From positions 3,031,001 to 3,095,000 of the forward strand of contig NZ_CP050137.1 of the NCBI RefSeq assembly GCF_013344685.1: a stretch of DNA of 64,000 bases, given 5' to 3'. Source of the DNA: Sphingomonas sp. CL5.1. Its GTDB lineage: Bacteria > Pseudomonadota > Alphaproteobacteria > Sphingomonadales > Sphingomonadaceae. Shown here in pieces: positions 23,813-33,458 of this stretch. Position 1 is the first letter of the stretch. Every line of letters starts with the position of its first letter. The translations under genes and the position numbers were made by a program. The notes below the pieces were generated by a model. That model searched no databases. It was not told where the DNA came from and saw nothing but the letters and a program-made list of their open reading frames with translations.

Positions 23813-25624
23813 TCAGTTCAATCTCCAATCGCTCTCGCCGCCGCCAAGCTCAAACCCGCGCTCATATAGCGCGGCTTTCTGCGCGTAGAGGGCCGTTCTT
23901 CGTTGGTCTAGGGCCAGATATTCGGCATTAGACATGTCCGACTTCACAATTCGCCGGACATCATCAATCTCTGCGAGCAACTCCTGTTCCTCATGGAGGA
24001 ACTCAATTATTCCTCCCAAGGTCCGGATGGACGCTGCCGGATCGCCATCCCACGGAAAACGTAGGTCTGTCTGAAGGTCACGGCGGGTTTCGGGTTTCAG
24101 TTTGCTGGCTGCCAATATGGATTGCAGCGCGTCTGCATCAAGGTCCGGACGCTTAATCACCGCCTCGATCATTGTTTCCCGCCAGGGCAGCATGTGTTGC
24201 TCAGCGATCTGAAGGGCCGCGACGTGGTCAAGCGTGACGGACAATACCGCCGGATATCGAGCCAAACCATACAGCGCGGACCGTATGTATGAATTGTGGA
24301 GATTGATTTTCGATCGCATGCCAGTCGCCACAACTGCCGTTCCAATGGCTCGCCGCTCGGAGCGCTTCCATCCAAAATCTTCAAAAAAAAGGTCATTAAA
24401 GGATCGACGATATTCAGATTGGACCAAGTCGCTTTCGACTTTTTCTGCTAATTGCAGGACCGTCTGGCGTAGGCCAGCGCGCCCTTCCGGCGTTTCCGTT
24501 GCGGCAGAAGCGCGTTCGCTTTCATAGAGAACGGAAATAAGTGGGCGAGCCTCGCGCACCAGCGCCTCGAACGCGCCCGCGCCCTTTGCCTTGACCAGAT
24601 CGTCCGGGTCCTGCCCGTCCGGCAGCGTCACGAAGGCGAGGCTGCGCCCCGGCGCGAGCATCGGCAGTGCGCGGTGCGCGGCGCGGATCGCGGCCTTCTG
24701 CCCGGCGCCGTCGCCGTCGAAGCAGAGCGTCGGCACGTCCACCATCCGCCACAGCCGCTCTAGCTGATGCTCGGTCAGCGCGGTGCCGAGCGGCGCGACC
24801 GCCTCCGCGATCCCCGCCTGCGCCAGCGCGATCACGTCCATATAGCCTTCGACCACGAACACGCGGTTCGCCTTGCGCGCGGCGGGCGCGGCGCGGTCGA
24901 TATTGTAGAGCGTGCGCCCCTTGTCGAACAGCGGCGTGTCGGGGGAGTTTAGGTATTTCGGCTCGCCATCCCCGATCACGCGGCCGCCGAAAGCGATCAC
25001 CCGCCCGCGCTGGTCGCGGATCGGGATCATCAGGCGGCCACGGAAGCGATCGTAAGGCTCCTTGCCCTCGACGCTGATGAGCAGACCGGCCTCGATCAGC
25101 GCCGGATCGCCATATTCCTTGAGCGCCGCGCGCAGCTTGCCGCGCGCATCGGGCGCGAAGCCGATGCCGAAATCGCGCACCGTCCGCGCCGAGAGGCCAC
25201 GCCGCTCGGCCAGTGCGCGCGCCTCGCCGCCGGAGATGCCGGAAAGCTGCGCGACAAACCACGCCTGCGCCTCGGCCATTGCGTCATGCAGGCCCTTCTG
25301 CCGCTCCGCCTTCTGCGCGGCGCGCGGATCGGGGGCGGGCATCTCCATGCCCGCGGCGGCGGCGAGTTCCTTCACCGCGTCGATGAAGGGCAGGCCGCGC
25401 TGGTCGGTCATCCAGCGAATCGCGTCGCCGTGTGCCGAGCAGCCGAAGCAGTGATAGAAGCCCTTCTCGTCGTTGACGTAGAAGCTCGGCGTCTTTTCAT
25501 TGTGGAAGGGGCAGCAACCCTTGTGCTCGCGCCCCGCCTTGGTGAGCTTCACCGTCTTGCCGACCAAGGCGGACAACGAGGTGCGGGCGCGCAGCTCGTC
25601 GAGAAAGGCGGGCGAAAGACTCAC
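23813..25624 (-). CDS. dnaG: DNA primase
   Basis: A 603-aa primase making RNA primers at replication forks. The N-terminal zinc motif is C38-x2-H41-x17-C59-x2-C62; the Toprim core contains [15 protein letters not shown] and [11 protein letters not shown] (metal-binding acidic residues); the C-terminal third binds the DnaB helicase. The start is GTG at 25624 without Shine-Dalgarno, and a perfect TATAAT ends 6 nt before it, so the message may be leaderless. From about 24540 to the stop (residues 361-603) base composition falls sharply: 24361-24420 has 21 G+C of 60, including a run of eight A, while the rest is GC-rich. The reading frame is intact and the C-domain still looks like primase. Confidence 0.96.
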   Translation of the reverse strand: MSLSPAFLDELRARTSLSALVGKTVKLTKAGREHKGCCPFHNEKTPSFYVNDEKGFYHCFGCSAHGDAIRWMTDQRGLPFIDAVKELAAAAGMEMPAPDPRAAQKAERQKGLHDAMAEAQAWFVAQLSGISGGEARALAERRGLSARTVRDFGIGFAPDARGKLRAALKEYGDPALIEAGLLISVEGKEPYDRFRGRLMIPIRDQRGRVIAFGGRVIGDGEPKYLNSPDTPLFDKGRTLYNIDRAAPAARKANRVFVVEGYMDVIALAQAGIAEAVAPLGTALTEHQLERLWRMVDVPTLCFDGDGAGQKAAIRAAHRALPMLAPGRSLAFVTLPDGQDPDDLVKAKGAGAFEALVREARPLISVLYESERASAATETPEGRAGLRQTVLQLAEKVESDLVQSEYRRSFNDLFFEDFGWKRSERRAIGTAVVATGMRSKINLHNSYIRSALYGLARYPAVLSVTLDHVAALQIAEQHMLPWRETMIEAVIKRPDLDADALQSILAASKLKPETRRDLQTDLRFPWDGDPAASIRTLGGIIEFLHEEQELLAEIDDVRRIVKSDMSNAEYLALDQRRTALYAQKAALYERGFELGGGESDWRLN

Positions 25625-25630
25625 ACGCGC

Positions 25631-25636
25631 ATTATA
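25631..25636 (-). promoter_or_regulatory. TATAAT -10 element directly before dnaG
   Basis: On the minus strand TATAAT (25636 to 25631) is followed by six bases and then the GTG start codon. Transcription would begin at or next to the start codon. No matching -35 hexamer is obvious at 16-18 bp. Confidence 0.45.
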
Positions 25637-25714
25637 CCCTATGCGCCGGACGCGGTGTGTTTCGCAACCCCTTCCGCCCGCGACCGGGCTTTATGACGGG
25701 TGACAGGCGAGGGA

Positions 25715-26167
25715 TCAGCCCAGCGCCGCCTTCACCAGCCCGCTCGCTTTCGACATGTCGAGCACGCTGGCATGGCGCGCCTTCAACTCGGCCATCACCC
25801 GGCCCATGTCCTTCATGCCGGACGCGCCAAGCTCCGCCTTGATCGCCTCGATCGCGGCGCGGGTCTCGTCCTCGCTCATCTGTTGCGGCAGGAAGCGCTC
25901 GATCACCGCGACTTCACGCTCCTCCGCCTGCGCCAGTTCCTCGCGGCCGCCCTTGCGGTACATCTCGATCGATTCGCGGCGCTGCTTCACCATCTTCTGC
26001 AGCACCTCCACCACCAGCGCGTCGTCGTCGGTGACGGCGGGGCCGGTGCGTGTCTCGATATCGCGATTCTTGATCGCGGCCTGGATCAGGCCGACCGCGG
26101 CGCGGGTATCCTTGTCGCCGGCTTTCATGGCGGCGATCTGGGCTTGCTTGATGTCGTCTCGAATCAT
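25715..26167 (-). CDS. GatB/YqeY domain protein
   Basis: A 150-aa protein of the YqeY family, related to the tRNA-binding tail of GatB amidotransferase subunits. The block MIRDDIKQAQIAAMKAGDK and the helix KDTRAAVGLIQAAIKNRDIE are typical, as are FLPQQMSEDE and MGRVMAELKA toward the C-terminus. Precise role unknown; it often sits near dnaG-rpoD in alphaproteobacteria. The ATG at 26167 has no ribosome site; a TATCCA 7 nt upstream suggests a leaderless message. A longer reading from 26212 is possible but adds an unlikely Pro/Ser-rich segment. Divergent from carA. Confidence 0.9.
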   Translation of the reverse strand: MIRDDIKQAQIAAMKAGDKDTRAAVGLIQAAIKNRDIETRTGPAVTDDDALVVEVLQKMVKQRRESIEMYRKGGREELAQAEEREVAVIERFLPQQMSEDETRAAIEAIKAELGASGMKDMGRVMAELKARHASVLDMSKASGLVKAALG

Positions 26168-26174
26168 GGAAGGG

Positions 26175-26180
26175 TGGATA
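26175..26180 (-). promoter_or_regulatory. Possible -10 element of the GatB/YqeY gene
   Basis: TATCCA on the minus strand (26180 to 26175) lies 7 nt before the ATG at 26167. It may define a leaderless start. The element is short and the -35 is unclear, so this is tentative. Confidence 0.3.
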
Positions 26181-26273
26181 GCGCCAGCAAGCGGTTGACG
26201 CGAGGGGGGCAAGGGCCTAGCGGGCGGGGCTTAGCGACATCGCGAACCCAAACCTACGGAGTGCCCGCCGATC

Positions 26274-27446
26274 ATGGCCGACGCCAAGCCTTTTGCCGTG
26301 CCCGAAGGAGCCACCGGAGTCCTCGTCCTCGCATCCGGCGAGGTGGCGTGGGGCCGAGGCTTTGGCGCGGAGGGCGAAGTGGTGGGGGAAGTATGTTTCC
26401 ACACCGCGATGACCGGCTATCAGGAGATCATGACCGACCCGAGCTTCGCCGGGCAGATCATCACCTTCACCTTCCCGCACATCGGGAACGTCGGCGCGAA
26501 TCCCGACGACGTGGAGGCGGACGAGCCGCACGCGCTGGGCATGATCGTGCGCGAGGACGTAACCGCGCCCTCGAACTTCCGCAGCGTCGAGCGGCTGGAT
26601 GCGTGGATGAAGCGCCACGCCCGCGTCGGTCTCGCCGGGATCGACACGCGCGCGCTCACCCGTCGCATCCGCAGCGGCGGCGCGCCGAACGGCGTGATCG
26701 CGCACTCCGCCTCGGGCAAGTTCGACATCCCGCTGCTGCTGGAGATGGCGCGCGGCTGGCCGGGGCTGGAGGGCATGGACCTCGCCATCGCCGTGACCAC
26801 CGAGACGCATTACGGCTGGGGCGAGACGCGGGAGGGCGGCGTGTGGCGGCTGGGCTTCGGCTATGCCGGGATCGGCGGCGGCGCGCGGCCGCATGTCGTG
26901 GCGGTGGATTACGGCAGCAAGCACAATATCTTCCGCAACCTTGTTAAAGCGGGTGCGAAGGTTTCCGTGGTGCCCGCGACGGCGAGCTACGAGAAGATCA
27001 TGGCGCTCGGCCCGGACGGCATCTTCCTGTCGAACGGCCCCGGTGATCCGGCCGCGACCGGCGAATATGCCGTGCCGGTGATCCGGAAGCTGCTCGATAC
27101 GGGCAAGCCTTTGTTCGGCATCTGCCTCGGCCACCAGCTCCTCGGGATCGCGGTGGGGGCCGAGACCACCAAGATGTTCCAGGGCCATCGCGGCGCGAAC
27201 CATCCGGTGAAGCGCCTCTCGGACGGCGCGGTCGAGATCACCAGCATGAACCACGGCTTCGCGGTGGACCGCGACACGCTCCCCGAGGGCGTGCGCGAGA
27301 CGCATGTGTCGCTGTTCGACGGCAGCAATTGCGGCATCGAGCTGACCGACCGGCCGGCGTTCAGCGTGCAATACCACCCGGAAGCCTCGCCGGGGCCGCA
27401 GGATAGCTTCTATCTGTTCGAGCGGTTTGTGGAGATGCTGCGGTGA
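26274..27446 (+). CDS. carA: Carbamoyl-phosphate synthase small (glutaminase) subunit
   Basis: A 390-aa subunit that hydrolyses glutamine and passes ammonia to CarB, feeding arginine and pyrimidine synthesis. The N-terminal CPSase domain includes VCFHTAMTGYQEIMTDPSF and QIITFTFPHIGNVG; the class-I amidotransferase domain has the catalytic cysteine in GICLGHQLLGIA and the His/Glu pair in YHPEASPGPQD. Length and motifs are standard. carB follows 57 bp downstream on the same strand. Divergent from the GatB/YqeY gene with a 106-bp shared upstream region containing TTGACG at 26195-26200. Confidence 0.97.
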   Translation: MADAKPFAVPEGATGVLVLASGEVAWGRGFGAEGEVVGEVCFHTAMTGYQEIMTDPSFAGQIITFTFPHIGNVGANPDDVEADEPHALGMIVREDVTAPSNFRSVERLDAWMKRHARVGLAGIDTRALTRRIRSGGAPNGVIAHSASGKFDIPLLLEMARGWPGLEGMDLAIAVTTETHYGWGETREGGVWRLGFGYAGIGGGARPHVVAVDYGSKHNIFRNLVKAGAKVSVVPATASYEKIMALGPDGIFLSNGPGDPAATGEYAVPVIRKLLDTGKPLFGICLGHQLLGIAVGAETTKMFQGHRGANHPVKRLSDGAVEITSMNHGFAVDRDTLPEGVRETHVSLFDGSNCGIELTDRPAFSVQYHPEASPGPQDSFYLFERFVEMLR

Positions 27447-27503
27447 CACGAGAAACAGCCGCCCGCCCGCAACGCCTGACCTTCCGCCGGATCGACTGAC
27501 ATC

Positions 27504-30500
27504 ATGCCCAAACGCACCGACATCTCCTCCATCCTCGTCATCGGCGCGGGGCCGATCGTCATCGGTCAGGCGTGCGAGTTCGATTATTCGGGCACGCAGG
27601 CGATCAAGGCGCTGAAGGAAGAGGGCTATCGCATCGTCCTGGTCAATTCGAACCCGGCTACGATCATGACCGATCCCGAACTGGCCGACGCCACCTATGT
27701 CGAACCGATCACGCCGGAAGTGGTCGCGCGGATCATCGAGAAGGAGCGGCCCGACGCCGTGCTCCCGACGATGGGTGGGCAGACCGCGCTCAACACCGCG
27801 CTGGCGCTGTTCCGGGACGGCACGCTGGAGAAATTCGGCGTTACGATGATCGGCGCCGACGCCGAGGCGATCGACAAGGCCGAGGATCGCCTCAAGTTCC
27901 GCGACGCGATGGACAAGATCGGCCTCGAATCCGCGCGCTCGGCGATCGCGCATACCGAGGCCGAGGCGCTGGCGGGGCTGGACAAGGTCGGCCTGCCCGC
28001 GATCATCCGTCCCAGCTTCACGCTCGGCGGCACGGGCGGCGGCGTCGCCTATAACCGCGAGGAGTTCATCGAGATCGTCCGCAAGGGCCTCGACGCCTCG
28101 CCGACCACCGAGGTGCTGATCGAGGAATCGCTGCTCGGCTGGAAGGAATATGAGATGGAGGTGGTCCGCGACCGCGCGGACAATTGCATCATCATCTGCT
28201 CGATCGAGAATGTCGATCCGATGGGCGTCCATACCGGCGACTCGATCACCGTCGCGCCGGCGCTGACGCTGACGGATAAAGAATATCAGATCATGCGCAA
28301 CGCGAGCATCGCGGTGCTGCGTGAAATCGGCGTGGAAACAGGCGGTTCGAACGTGCAGTTCGCGGTCAATCCGAAGGATGGCCGGCTCGTCGTGATCGAG
28401 ATGAACCCGCGCGTCAGCCGCTCGTCGGCGCTGGCATCGAAGGCCACCGGCTTCCCGATCGCCAAGGTCGCGGCGAAGCTGGCGGTGGGCTATACGCTCG
28501 ACGAGATCGAAAACGACATCACCGGCGCGACGCCTGCCAGCTTCGAGCCGACGATCGATTATGTCGTCACCAAGATCCCGCGCTTCGCCTTCGAGAAGTT
28601 CAAGGGCGCGGAGCCGGTGCTCTCCACCGCGATGAAGTCGGTGGGCGAGGTGATGGCGATCGGGCGCAACATCCACGAATCGATGCAGAAGGCGCTGCGC
28701 GGGCTGGAGACGGGGCTTTCCGGCTTCAACCAGGTCGATCGCCTCGTCGGCGCGCCGCGCGCGGAGATCGAGGCGGCGCTGGCGGTCGCGACGCCGGACC
28801 GGCTGCTGGTCGCGGCGCAGGCGCTACGCGAGGGCTTCACCGTGGCGGAGGTCCATGCGATCGCGAAATACGATCCGTGGTTCCTTGAGCGGATCGCGGA
28901 AATCGTCGCGGCCGAGGAGGAGGTGTGCCGGCAGGGCCTGCCGATCGACGCGGCCGGGATGCGGCGGCTGAAGGCGATGGGCTTCTCCGACAAGCGGCTC
29001 GCATGGCTGGCGCTGCAATCGGCGAACCTGCGCGGGATGGAGCGCGGCATCGCGCGCGGCTCGGGCCTCGTCCACGACGCGGTGGTGGCGATGACCGGCG
29101 GCGTCACCGAGGACGAAGTGCGCGCGCTGCGCCACCGTCTCGGCGTGCGCCCGGTGTTCAAGCGGATCGACACCTGCGCGGCGGAGTTCGACGCGCGCAC
29201 GCCCTATATGTATTCCACCTACGAAGCCCCCAGCTTCGGCGAGCCGGAGAATGAAGCGCAGCCGTCCGACCGGCGCAAGATCGTCATCCTCGGCGGCGGG
29301 CCTAACCGGATCGGGCAGGGGATCGAGTTCGATTACTGCTGCTGCCACGCCTGCTTTGCCTTGGCCGACGCCGGTTTCGAGACGATCATGGTCAATTGCA
29401 ACCCTGAGACGGTGAGCACCGATTACGACACCTCCGACCGCCTCTATTTCGAGCCGCTGACGGCGGAGGACGTGCTGGAGATCCTGTACGTCGAGCAGTC
29501 GAAGGGCGAACTGGTCGGCGTGATCGTGCAGTTCGGCGGGCAGACCCCGCTCAACCTCGCGCGCGCGCTGGAGAAGGCGGGCATTCCGATCCTCGGCACC
29601 TCGCCGGACGCGATCGACCTCGCCGAGGATCGCGAGCGGTTCGCGGCGCTGGTCGGCCGGCTCAACCTGCTCCAGCCCGCCAATGGCATCGCGCGCAGCC
29701 GCGAGGAGGCGTTGATCGTTGCCGAGCGGGTTGGCTATCCGGTGCTGATGCGGCCCAGCTATGTGCTCGGCGGTCGCGCGATGGAGATCGTCGACGGGCC
29801 GGCACAGCTTGAGGATTATATCCAGACTGCCGTGCAAGTGTCTGGCGACGCGCCGGTTTTGATCGACCAGTATCTCCGCGACGCGATCGAGGTAGACGTG
29901 GACGCGATCTGCGACGGCGACGACGTGGTGGTCGCCGGCGTGCTCCAGCATATCGAGGAAGCCGGGGTCCATTCGGGCGACAGCGCCTGCTCGATCCCGC
30001 CGTATTCGCTGCCGCCGGAAGTGATCGCCGAGATCGAGCGGCAGACCGAGGCGCTCGCGCGGGGGCCGGAGGTGCGCGGGCTGATGAACATCCAGTTCGC
30101 GGTGAAGGACGGCAAGGTCTATCTGATCGAGGTGAACCCGCGCGCGTCGCGCACCGTGCCGTTCGTCGCCAAGGCGATCGGTGCGCCCATCGCCAAGATC
30201 GCCAGCCGCGTGATGGCGGGCGAGAAGCTCCGCGACCTGCCGAAGATCGACCGTGCGATCGACTATTTCGCGGTGAAGGAGGCGGTGTTCCCGTTCAACC
30301 GCTTCCCCGGCATCGATCCGGTGCTGTCGCCGGAAATGAAGTCAACCGGGGAAGTGATGGGGATCGCTAAGGATTTCACCACCGCCTTCGCCAAGTCGCA
30401 GCTTGGCTCGGGCACCATCCTGCCTTCGACGGGGGCGGCGTTCGTCAGCGTCAAGGACGGCGACAAGGCGCATATCGTGCCGGCGGTGCGCGATCTGGTC

Positions 30501-30836
30501 GCGGCGGGCTTCACCATCGTCGCGACTGGGGGGACGGCCGATCACCTTGCCGCCGCCGGGCTGCCAGTGGAGCGGGTGAACAAGGTGGCGCAGGGGCGGC
30601 CGCATATCGTCGACCGGATCAAGGACGGCGGGATCGACCTGATCTTCAACACCACCGAAGGCTGGCAGAGCCTGAAGGATTCGCAGCCGATCCGCGCCGC
30701 GGCGCTGGGGCAGAAGATCCCGTACTTCACCACTGCACCGGCTTCGGTGGAGGCCGCCCGGGCAATCGCGCGTTCCGCCTTGCGTGATCTTGAAGTCAGG
30801 CCGTTGCAGTCTTATTATTCGCAGTCGCACAATTGA
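27504..30836 (+). CDS. carB: Carbamoyl-phosphate synthase large subunit
   Basis: A 1110-aa ATP-grasp enzyme with two homologous halves. The first half (from [18 protein letters not shown]) phosphorylates bicarbonate; the second (from [18 protein letters not shown]) phosphorylates carbamate. Each half holds glycine-rich ATP loops (for example [14 protein letters not shown] and [13 protein letters not shown]) and the ATP-grasp E-x-N-P-R motifs ([11 protein letters not shown] and [10 protein letters not shown]). The last 140 residues form the allosteric MGS-like domain ([20 protein letters not shown]). It is slightly longer than the E. coli protein. It forms the carAB operon and is followed 79 bp later by greA. 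Confidence 0.97.
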   Translation: MPKRTDISSILVIGAGPIVIGQACEFDYSGTQAIKALKEEGYRIVLVNSNPATIMTDPELADATYVEPITPEVVARIIEKERPDAVLPTMGGQTALNTALALFRDGTLEKFGVTMIGADAEAIDKAEDRLKFRDAMDKIGLESARSAIAHTEAEALAGLDKVGLPAIIRPSFTLGGTGGGVAYNREEFIEIVRKGLDASPTTEVLIEESLLGWKEYEMEVVRDRADNCIIICSIENVDPMGVHTGDSITVAPALTLTDKEYQIMRNASIAVLREIGVETGGSNVQFAVNPKDGRLVVIEMNPRVSRSSALASKATGFPIAKVAAKLAVGYTLDEIENDITGATPASFEPTIDYVVTKIPRFAFEKFKGAEPVLSTAMKSVGEVMAIGRNIHESMQKALRGLETGLSGFNQVDRLVGAPRAEIEAALAVATPDRLLVAAQALREGFTVAEVHAIAKYDPWFLERIAEIVAAEEEVCRQGLPIDAAGMRRLKAMGFSDKRLAWLALQSANLRGMERGIARGSGLVHDAVVAMTGGVTEDEVRALRHRLGVRPVFKRIDTCAAEFDARTPYMYSTYEAPSFGEPENEAQPSDRRKIVILGGGPNRIGQGIEFDYCCCHACFALADAGFETIMVNCNPETVSTDYDTSDRLYFEPLTAEDVLEILYVEQSKGELVGVIVQFGGQTPLNLARALEKAGIPILGTSPDAIDLAEDRERFAALVGRLNLLQPANGIARSREEALIVAERVGYPVLMRPSYVLGGRAMEIVDGPAQLEDYIQTAVQVSGDAPVLIDQYLRDAIEVDVDAICDGDDVVVAGVLQHIEEAGVHSGDSACSIPPYSLPPEVIAEIERQTEALARGPEVRGLMNIQFAVKDGKVYLIEVNPRASRTVPFVAKAIGAPIAKIASRVMAGEKLRDLPKIDRAIDYFAVKEAVFPFNRFPGIDPVLSPEMKSTGEVMGIAKDFTTAFAKSQLGSGTILPSTGAAFVSVKDGDKAHIVPAVRDLVAAGFTIVATGGTADHLAAAGLPVERVNKVAQGRPHIVDRIKDGGIDLIFNTTEGWQSLKDSQPIRAAALGQKIPYFTTAPASVEAARAIARSALRDLEVRPLQSYYSQSHN

Positions 30837-30915
30837 TCCCACACATTGCAGGACGGTGCGAGGCGGTTGGCAAGAAAGCCGCCGGCGAAGGGGTTTTGAC
30901 GGAAGGGATTGCGTG

Positions 30916-31392
30916 ATGGCGACGGTCGAAAAGATGCCGATGCTCCAGGAAGGCTATGAGAAGCTGACGGCTGATCTCAAGCGCCTGAAGGCGGAGCGTC
31001 CGTTGATCGTCGACGCGATCGAGGAGGCGCGCGCGCACGGCGACCTTTCCGAGAACGCCGAATATCACGCGGCGAAGGAGCGGCAGGGCCAGATCGAGGC
31101 GTCGATCGCCGATATCGAGGACAAGCTGAGCCGCGCGCAGATTATCGACCCGAAGGACCTGTCCGGCGACAAGGTGGTGTTCGGCGCCACCGTCACGCTG
31201 CTCGACGAGGACGAGAAGCCGATCCGCTACCAGATCGTCGGCCAGACCGAGGCGGACGCCAAGACCGGGCGGATCAGCTACAACTCGCCGCTCGGGCGCG
31301 CGCTGATCGGGCGCAGCGTGGATGACGAGGTGGAGGTTTCGGTGCCGGCGGGTGACCGTTACTATGTCGTCTCGAAGATCGAGTTCATCTGA
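30916..31392 (+). CDS. greA: Transcription elongation factor GreA
   Basis: A 158-aa factor that stimulates RNA cleavage in backtracked RNA polymerase. The N-terminal coiled coil carries the acidic tip motif with D and E in [19 protein letters not shown]; the C-terminal FKBP-like domain ends with [20 protein letters not shown]. The ATG at 30916 follows GGAAGGGATT; an in-frame extension into the carB 3' end is rejected. It has the same direction and could be cotranscribed with carAB. A compound hairpin lies at 31398-31487. Confidence 0.96.
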   Translation: MATVEKMPMLQEGYEKLTADLKRLKAERPLIVDAIEEARAHGDLSENAEYHAAKERQGQIEASIADIEDKLSRAQIIDPKDLSGDKVVFGATVTLLDEDEKPIRYQIVGQTEADAKTGRISYNSPLGRALIGRSVDDEVEVSVPAGDRYYVVSKIEFI

Positions 31393-31397
31393 AGGCC

Positions 31398-31487
31398 GAG
31401 CCGTTCTCCCGTGATGGCGGGAGTTCGGCGGCGCGCACCGTCATCTGTCTGCGCTGCGTCCGCCCCGCTTTCGCGGGGGAACGGCTC
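31398..31487. repeat. Compound three-stem palindrome after greA
   Basis: An outer stem GAGCCGTTC (31398-31406) with GAACGGCTC (31479-31487) encloses two hairpins: CTCCCG/CGGGAG (31406-31411 with 31418-31423) and CCCCGC/GCGGGG (31463-31468 with 31473-31478). It sits between convergent greA and the DUF4170 gene and slightly overlaps that gene's stop. It may be a bidirectional terminator or a dispersed extragenic element. Confidence 0.6.
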
Positions 31488-31719
31488 AGTCCTTCGCGCC
31501 GGGCTTGAGCAAATCCGGCTCCAGCAGGCGGTGGAGGTGGACCACCACATATTTCATCTCGGCGTCGTCCACCGTGCGCTGCGCGGCGGCGCGCCACGCC
31601 TTTTCCGCGCTGGCATAATCGGGAAAGACGCCGACGATCTCGATCGACGACAGGTCTTCGAAGTCAAGGGTGCGCGGATCGCTGACGCGACCGCCGAAAA
31701 CGAGATGCAGCTTGCTCAT
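31486..31719 (-). CDS. DUF4170 family protein
   Basis: A 77-aa soluble protein: MSKLHLVFGGRVSDPRTLDF, then a helix with YASAEKAWRAAAQRTVDDA and a C-terminal YVVVHLHRLLEP. This matches a short alphaproteobacterial family (DUF4170) without known function. No signal peptide or membrane helix. It is convergent with greA and lies 40 bp downstream of the stop of the YqjD-like membrane operon on the same strand. It probably has its own transcript. Confidence 0.8.
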   Translation of the reverse strand: MSKLHLVFGGRVSDPRTLDFEDLSSIEIVGVFPDYASAEKAWRAAAQRTVDDAEMKYVVVHLHRLLEPDLLKPGAKD

Positions 31720-31759
31720 GCGCGCGCCCTAGCGCCGGTGGGCGGGGCAAGGGAAGGGG

Positions 31760-32239
31760 TCAATTCGACCCCGAACCCTCTTTGCCCGCCTTGGCCGCGG
31801 CATTGCCGGCGGAGGTCACGGCCTTGACCAGCCCGTCGAGCAGCGACTTCGCCTGATCGCGCGCGGCGTCGCGATTGATGCCGAGCGAATCCAGTTCCGA
31901 CTTGCCCGCGCTCTTGGCGGCGGCGAGCGCGGCGGCGGCGGTGCTGCCGACGCGCTTGCCGACCGGCGCGAGCAGTTTCTTCTCGCGCTGGCTGCGCGGC
32001 AGGACGGCGGCGGCGAGCGCGCCCAGCGCCAGCCCGCCGACGATCACGCCGAGCGGATTCGTCTCGATCGTCTCGGCGGTGCGCTGCGCGGCGCTACGCA
32101 CGCGCTCGCGCGAGGTCTCCACGGCCTCGCCGGCGCGGGTGCGGGCATCGTCGAGCGCGGAGGATGCTTTCTCGCGGGCGTTGTCGATCCCGTCGCGCAG
32201 CTTGCCGTGGGAGGTTTCGGTGGAAACGTCGTCGGTCAT
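31760..32239 (-). CDS. YqjD/ElaB-like small membrane protein
   Basis: A 159-aa protein, last gene of a four-gene operon. Residues 10-58 form a charged amphipathic coil rich in Ala/Arg/Glu, then a Gly-rich membrane segment NPLGVIVGGLALGALAAAVLP (about 61-81), then another Ala/Lys-rich coil. This matches DUF883-type proteins (YqjD, ElaB), which in E. coli anchor to the inner membrane and associate with ribosomes in stationary phase. Its ATG overlaps the preceding gene's stop by 4 bp. Predicted stress-linked function. Confidence 0.75.
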   Translation of the reverse strand: MTDDVSTETSHGKLRDGIDNAREKASSALDDARTRAGEAVETSRERVRSAAQRTAETIETNPLGVIVGGLALGALAAAVLPRSQREKKLLAPVGKRVGSTAAAALAAAKSAGKSELDSLGINRDAARDQAKSLLDGLVKAVTSAGNAAAKAGKEGSGSN

Positions 32240-32610
32240 TTCTCTTTCCTTTCCGCGCGCGGCGGGGTTCTGCCCGATGGAACGCGGACGGCGCGCGCTG
32301 GTTTCCTGCGGCCCGCGCGCGCCGTCCGCCTTTTCTCGCCAAGGCTGCCTAGCAATTTGCCGATGTGGCGACGTCCGAGGAAGGCGGCAAGGAGCGCCAC
32401 CCCGCCGGCGATCTTCCCCGGATGGCGCTTCGCCGCGTTCACGCCCGCGTCGAGCGCGCGCGCGCTGGTGTCGCTGATCCGCTCCATCGCCTCGTGCGCG
32501 ACATTGTGCGGGGCGAGCCGCGTCTGGAGCGCGCCGAGCGTCGTGGTCATCCGCTCGCGGGCGGCGGCGGCGCGCGCCTCGGCGCGGGCAAGCTCGTCCG
32601 GCTCGGTCAT
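32236..32610 (-). CDS. DUF3618 domain protein
   Basis: A 124-aa protein. The N-terminal coil ARAAAARERMTTTLGALQTR is the DUF3618 signature, followed by a Gly-rich membrane segment (about residues 62-80) and a strongly basic, Pro/Arg-rich tail that could bind nucleic acid or acidic lipids. It overlaps both neighbours by 4 bp, showing tight coupling in the operon. Function unknown; probably an inner-membrane stress protein. Confidence 0.75.
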   Translation of the reverse strand: MTEPDELARAEARAAAARERMTTTLGALQTRLAPHNVAHEAMERISDTSARALDAGVNAAKRHPGKIAGGVALLAAFLGRRHIGKLLGSLGEKRRTARAGRRKPARAVRVPSGRTPPRAERKEK

Positions 32611-32939
32611 CGCCGTTCCAGCCTGTTCTTGCCGAAAAGGGCGAGGATCGCCGCGATCAGCAGCACCACGCCGCAGACGATCGCGGTGGCGACGCCCGGC
32701 CCGGTATGCGGCGCAAGCGCCTCGATCAGCCCGACGAGCAACGCGACCAGCGCGGCGAGTGCCAGCACGATCGCCGCCGCGAACAGGATCGCGGCGTCGC
32801 GGAAGCGCGTGATGCTGGTGGTGACGCGCGCCTTGACCAGCCCGATCTCGGCGCTTGCCACCTCGCGCGCGTCGTCGGCAAGCTGCCCTACGAGCGCGGC
32901 GATACCTTCATCGACTGTCGGGCGATCCCCCTCCGCCAC
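32607..32939 (-). CDS. Holin-X/YqjE-like membrane protein
   Basis: A 110-aa protein with a conserved N-terminal amphipathic part (EGIAALVGQLADDAREVASAE, residues 11-31) and two membrane helices (about 48-72 and 80-101). It belongs to the putative holin superfamily/YqjE group, which despite the name is not a phage lysis gene. It starts 3 bp after the stop of the gene upstream and overlaps the next by 4 bp. The conserved order YqjD-like, holin-X-like, DUF3618 points to a shared membrane function under stress. Confidence 0.75.
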   Translation of the reverse strand: MAEGDRPTVDEGIAALVGQLADDAREVASAEIGLVKARVTTSITRFRDAAILFAAAIVLALAALVALLVGLIEALAPHTGPGVATAIVCGVVLLIAAILALFGKNRLERR

Positions 32940-32942
32940 GCC

Positions 32943-33428
32943 TCAGGTCCGGTCGCGCTGGTCCAGCCCGGCGGTGAGCAGGCGGGCGACGACGAAGCCG
33001 ACCGCCGCCGCCGCGCCGATCGCGACGCCGGGGCTCTTGCGCACCAGATCGCGCGCGCTGTCGATCAGATCGTCGACGCTTTTTTCGTCGAGCTGCGAGG
33101 AGAAGCCCTGCACCTTCTCGGCGGCGTTGCGGGCATATTGGCCGTATTGCTCGCCGAGCTTCTCGTCGACCTGCCCGGCGGCGTCGCTGAGAAGCTGCGA
33201 AAGCTGGCCGAGCGCGCTGGAGGCGCGGGCCTTGCCGTCCTCGGCCAGCCCGCGCGCCTTGTCGCCGGCCTGCTCGCGCAGCTTGACGGTGTTGTCCGTC
33301 AACGCCTGCTTCGCTTCCGAGAAGCGAGTGCCTTCGCCGTTCTTCAACGGATCGGCCACCTGCGCCGCATCGCCGGCCGTGGGCGCCGCGTCCTGATCGG
33401 TCATGGGCTGGAGCGGGGTGTCGGACAT
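32943..33428 (-). CDS. DUF883-type membrane-anchored coil protein
   Basis: A 161-aa protein and first gene of the operon. A long charged coil (residues about 30-125; repeated Ala/Lys/Glu/Gln, for example KLREQAGDKARGLAEDGKA) ends in a Gly/Ala-rich hydrophobic C-terminus SPGVAIGAAAAVGFVVARLL, as in DUF883/YqjD proteins. The ATG at 33428 has a good site (GGAAGGA). A GGAAC-N18-GTT element upstream suggests EcfG control of the whole operon. Function presumed to be envelope or ribosome association during stress. Confidence 0.75.
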   Translation of the reverse strand: MSDTPLQPMTDQDAAPTAGDAAQVADPLKNGEGTRFSEAKQALTDNTVKLREQAGDKARGLAEDGKARASSALGQLSQLLSDAAGQVDEKLGEQYGQYARNAAEKVQGFSSQLDEKSVDDLIDSARDLVRKSPGVAIGAAAAVGFVVARLLTAGLDQRDRT

Positions 33429-33458
33429 GGTTCGAAATCCTTCCTTGGTCGCGATGAA

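Noticed and set aside
26217-28676. An 800-codon open frame antisense to carA and the start of carB
   Set aside because: The sense strand encodes conserved carAB; the antisense product is low-complexity and Arg/His-rich.
32607-32939. Holin-like protein as sign of a prophage
   Set aside because: It is the YqjE/holin-X stress type within a conserved membrane operon; no other phage genes are nearby.
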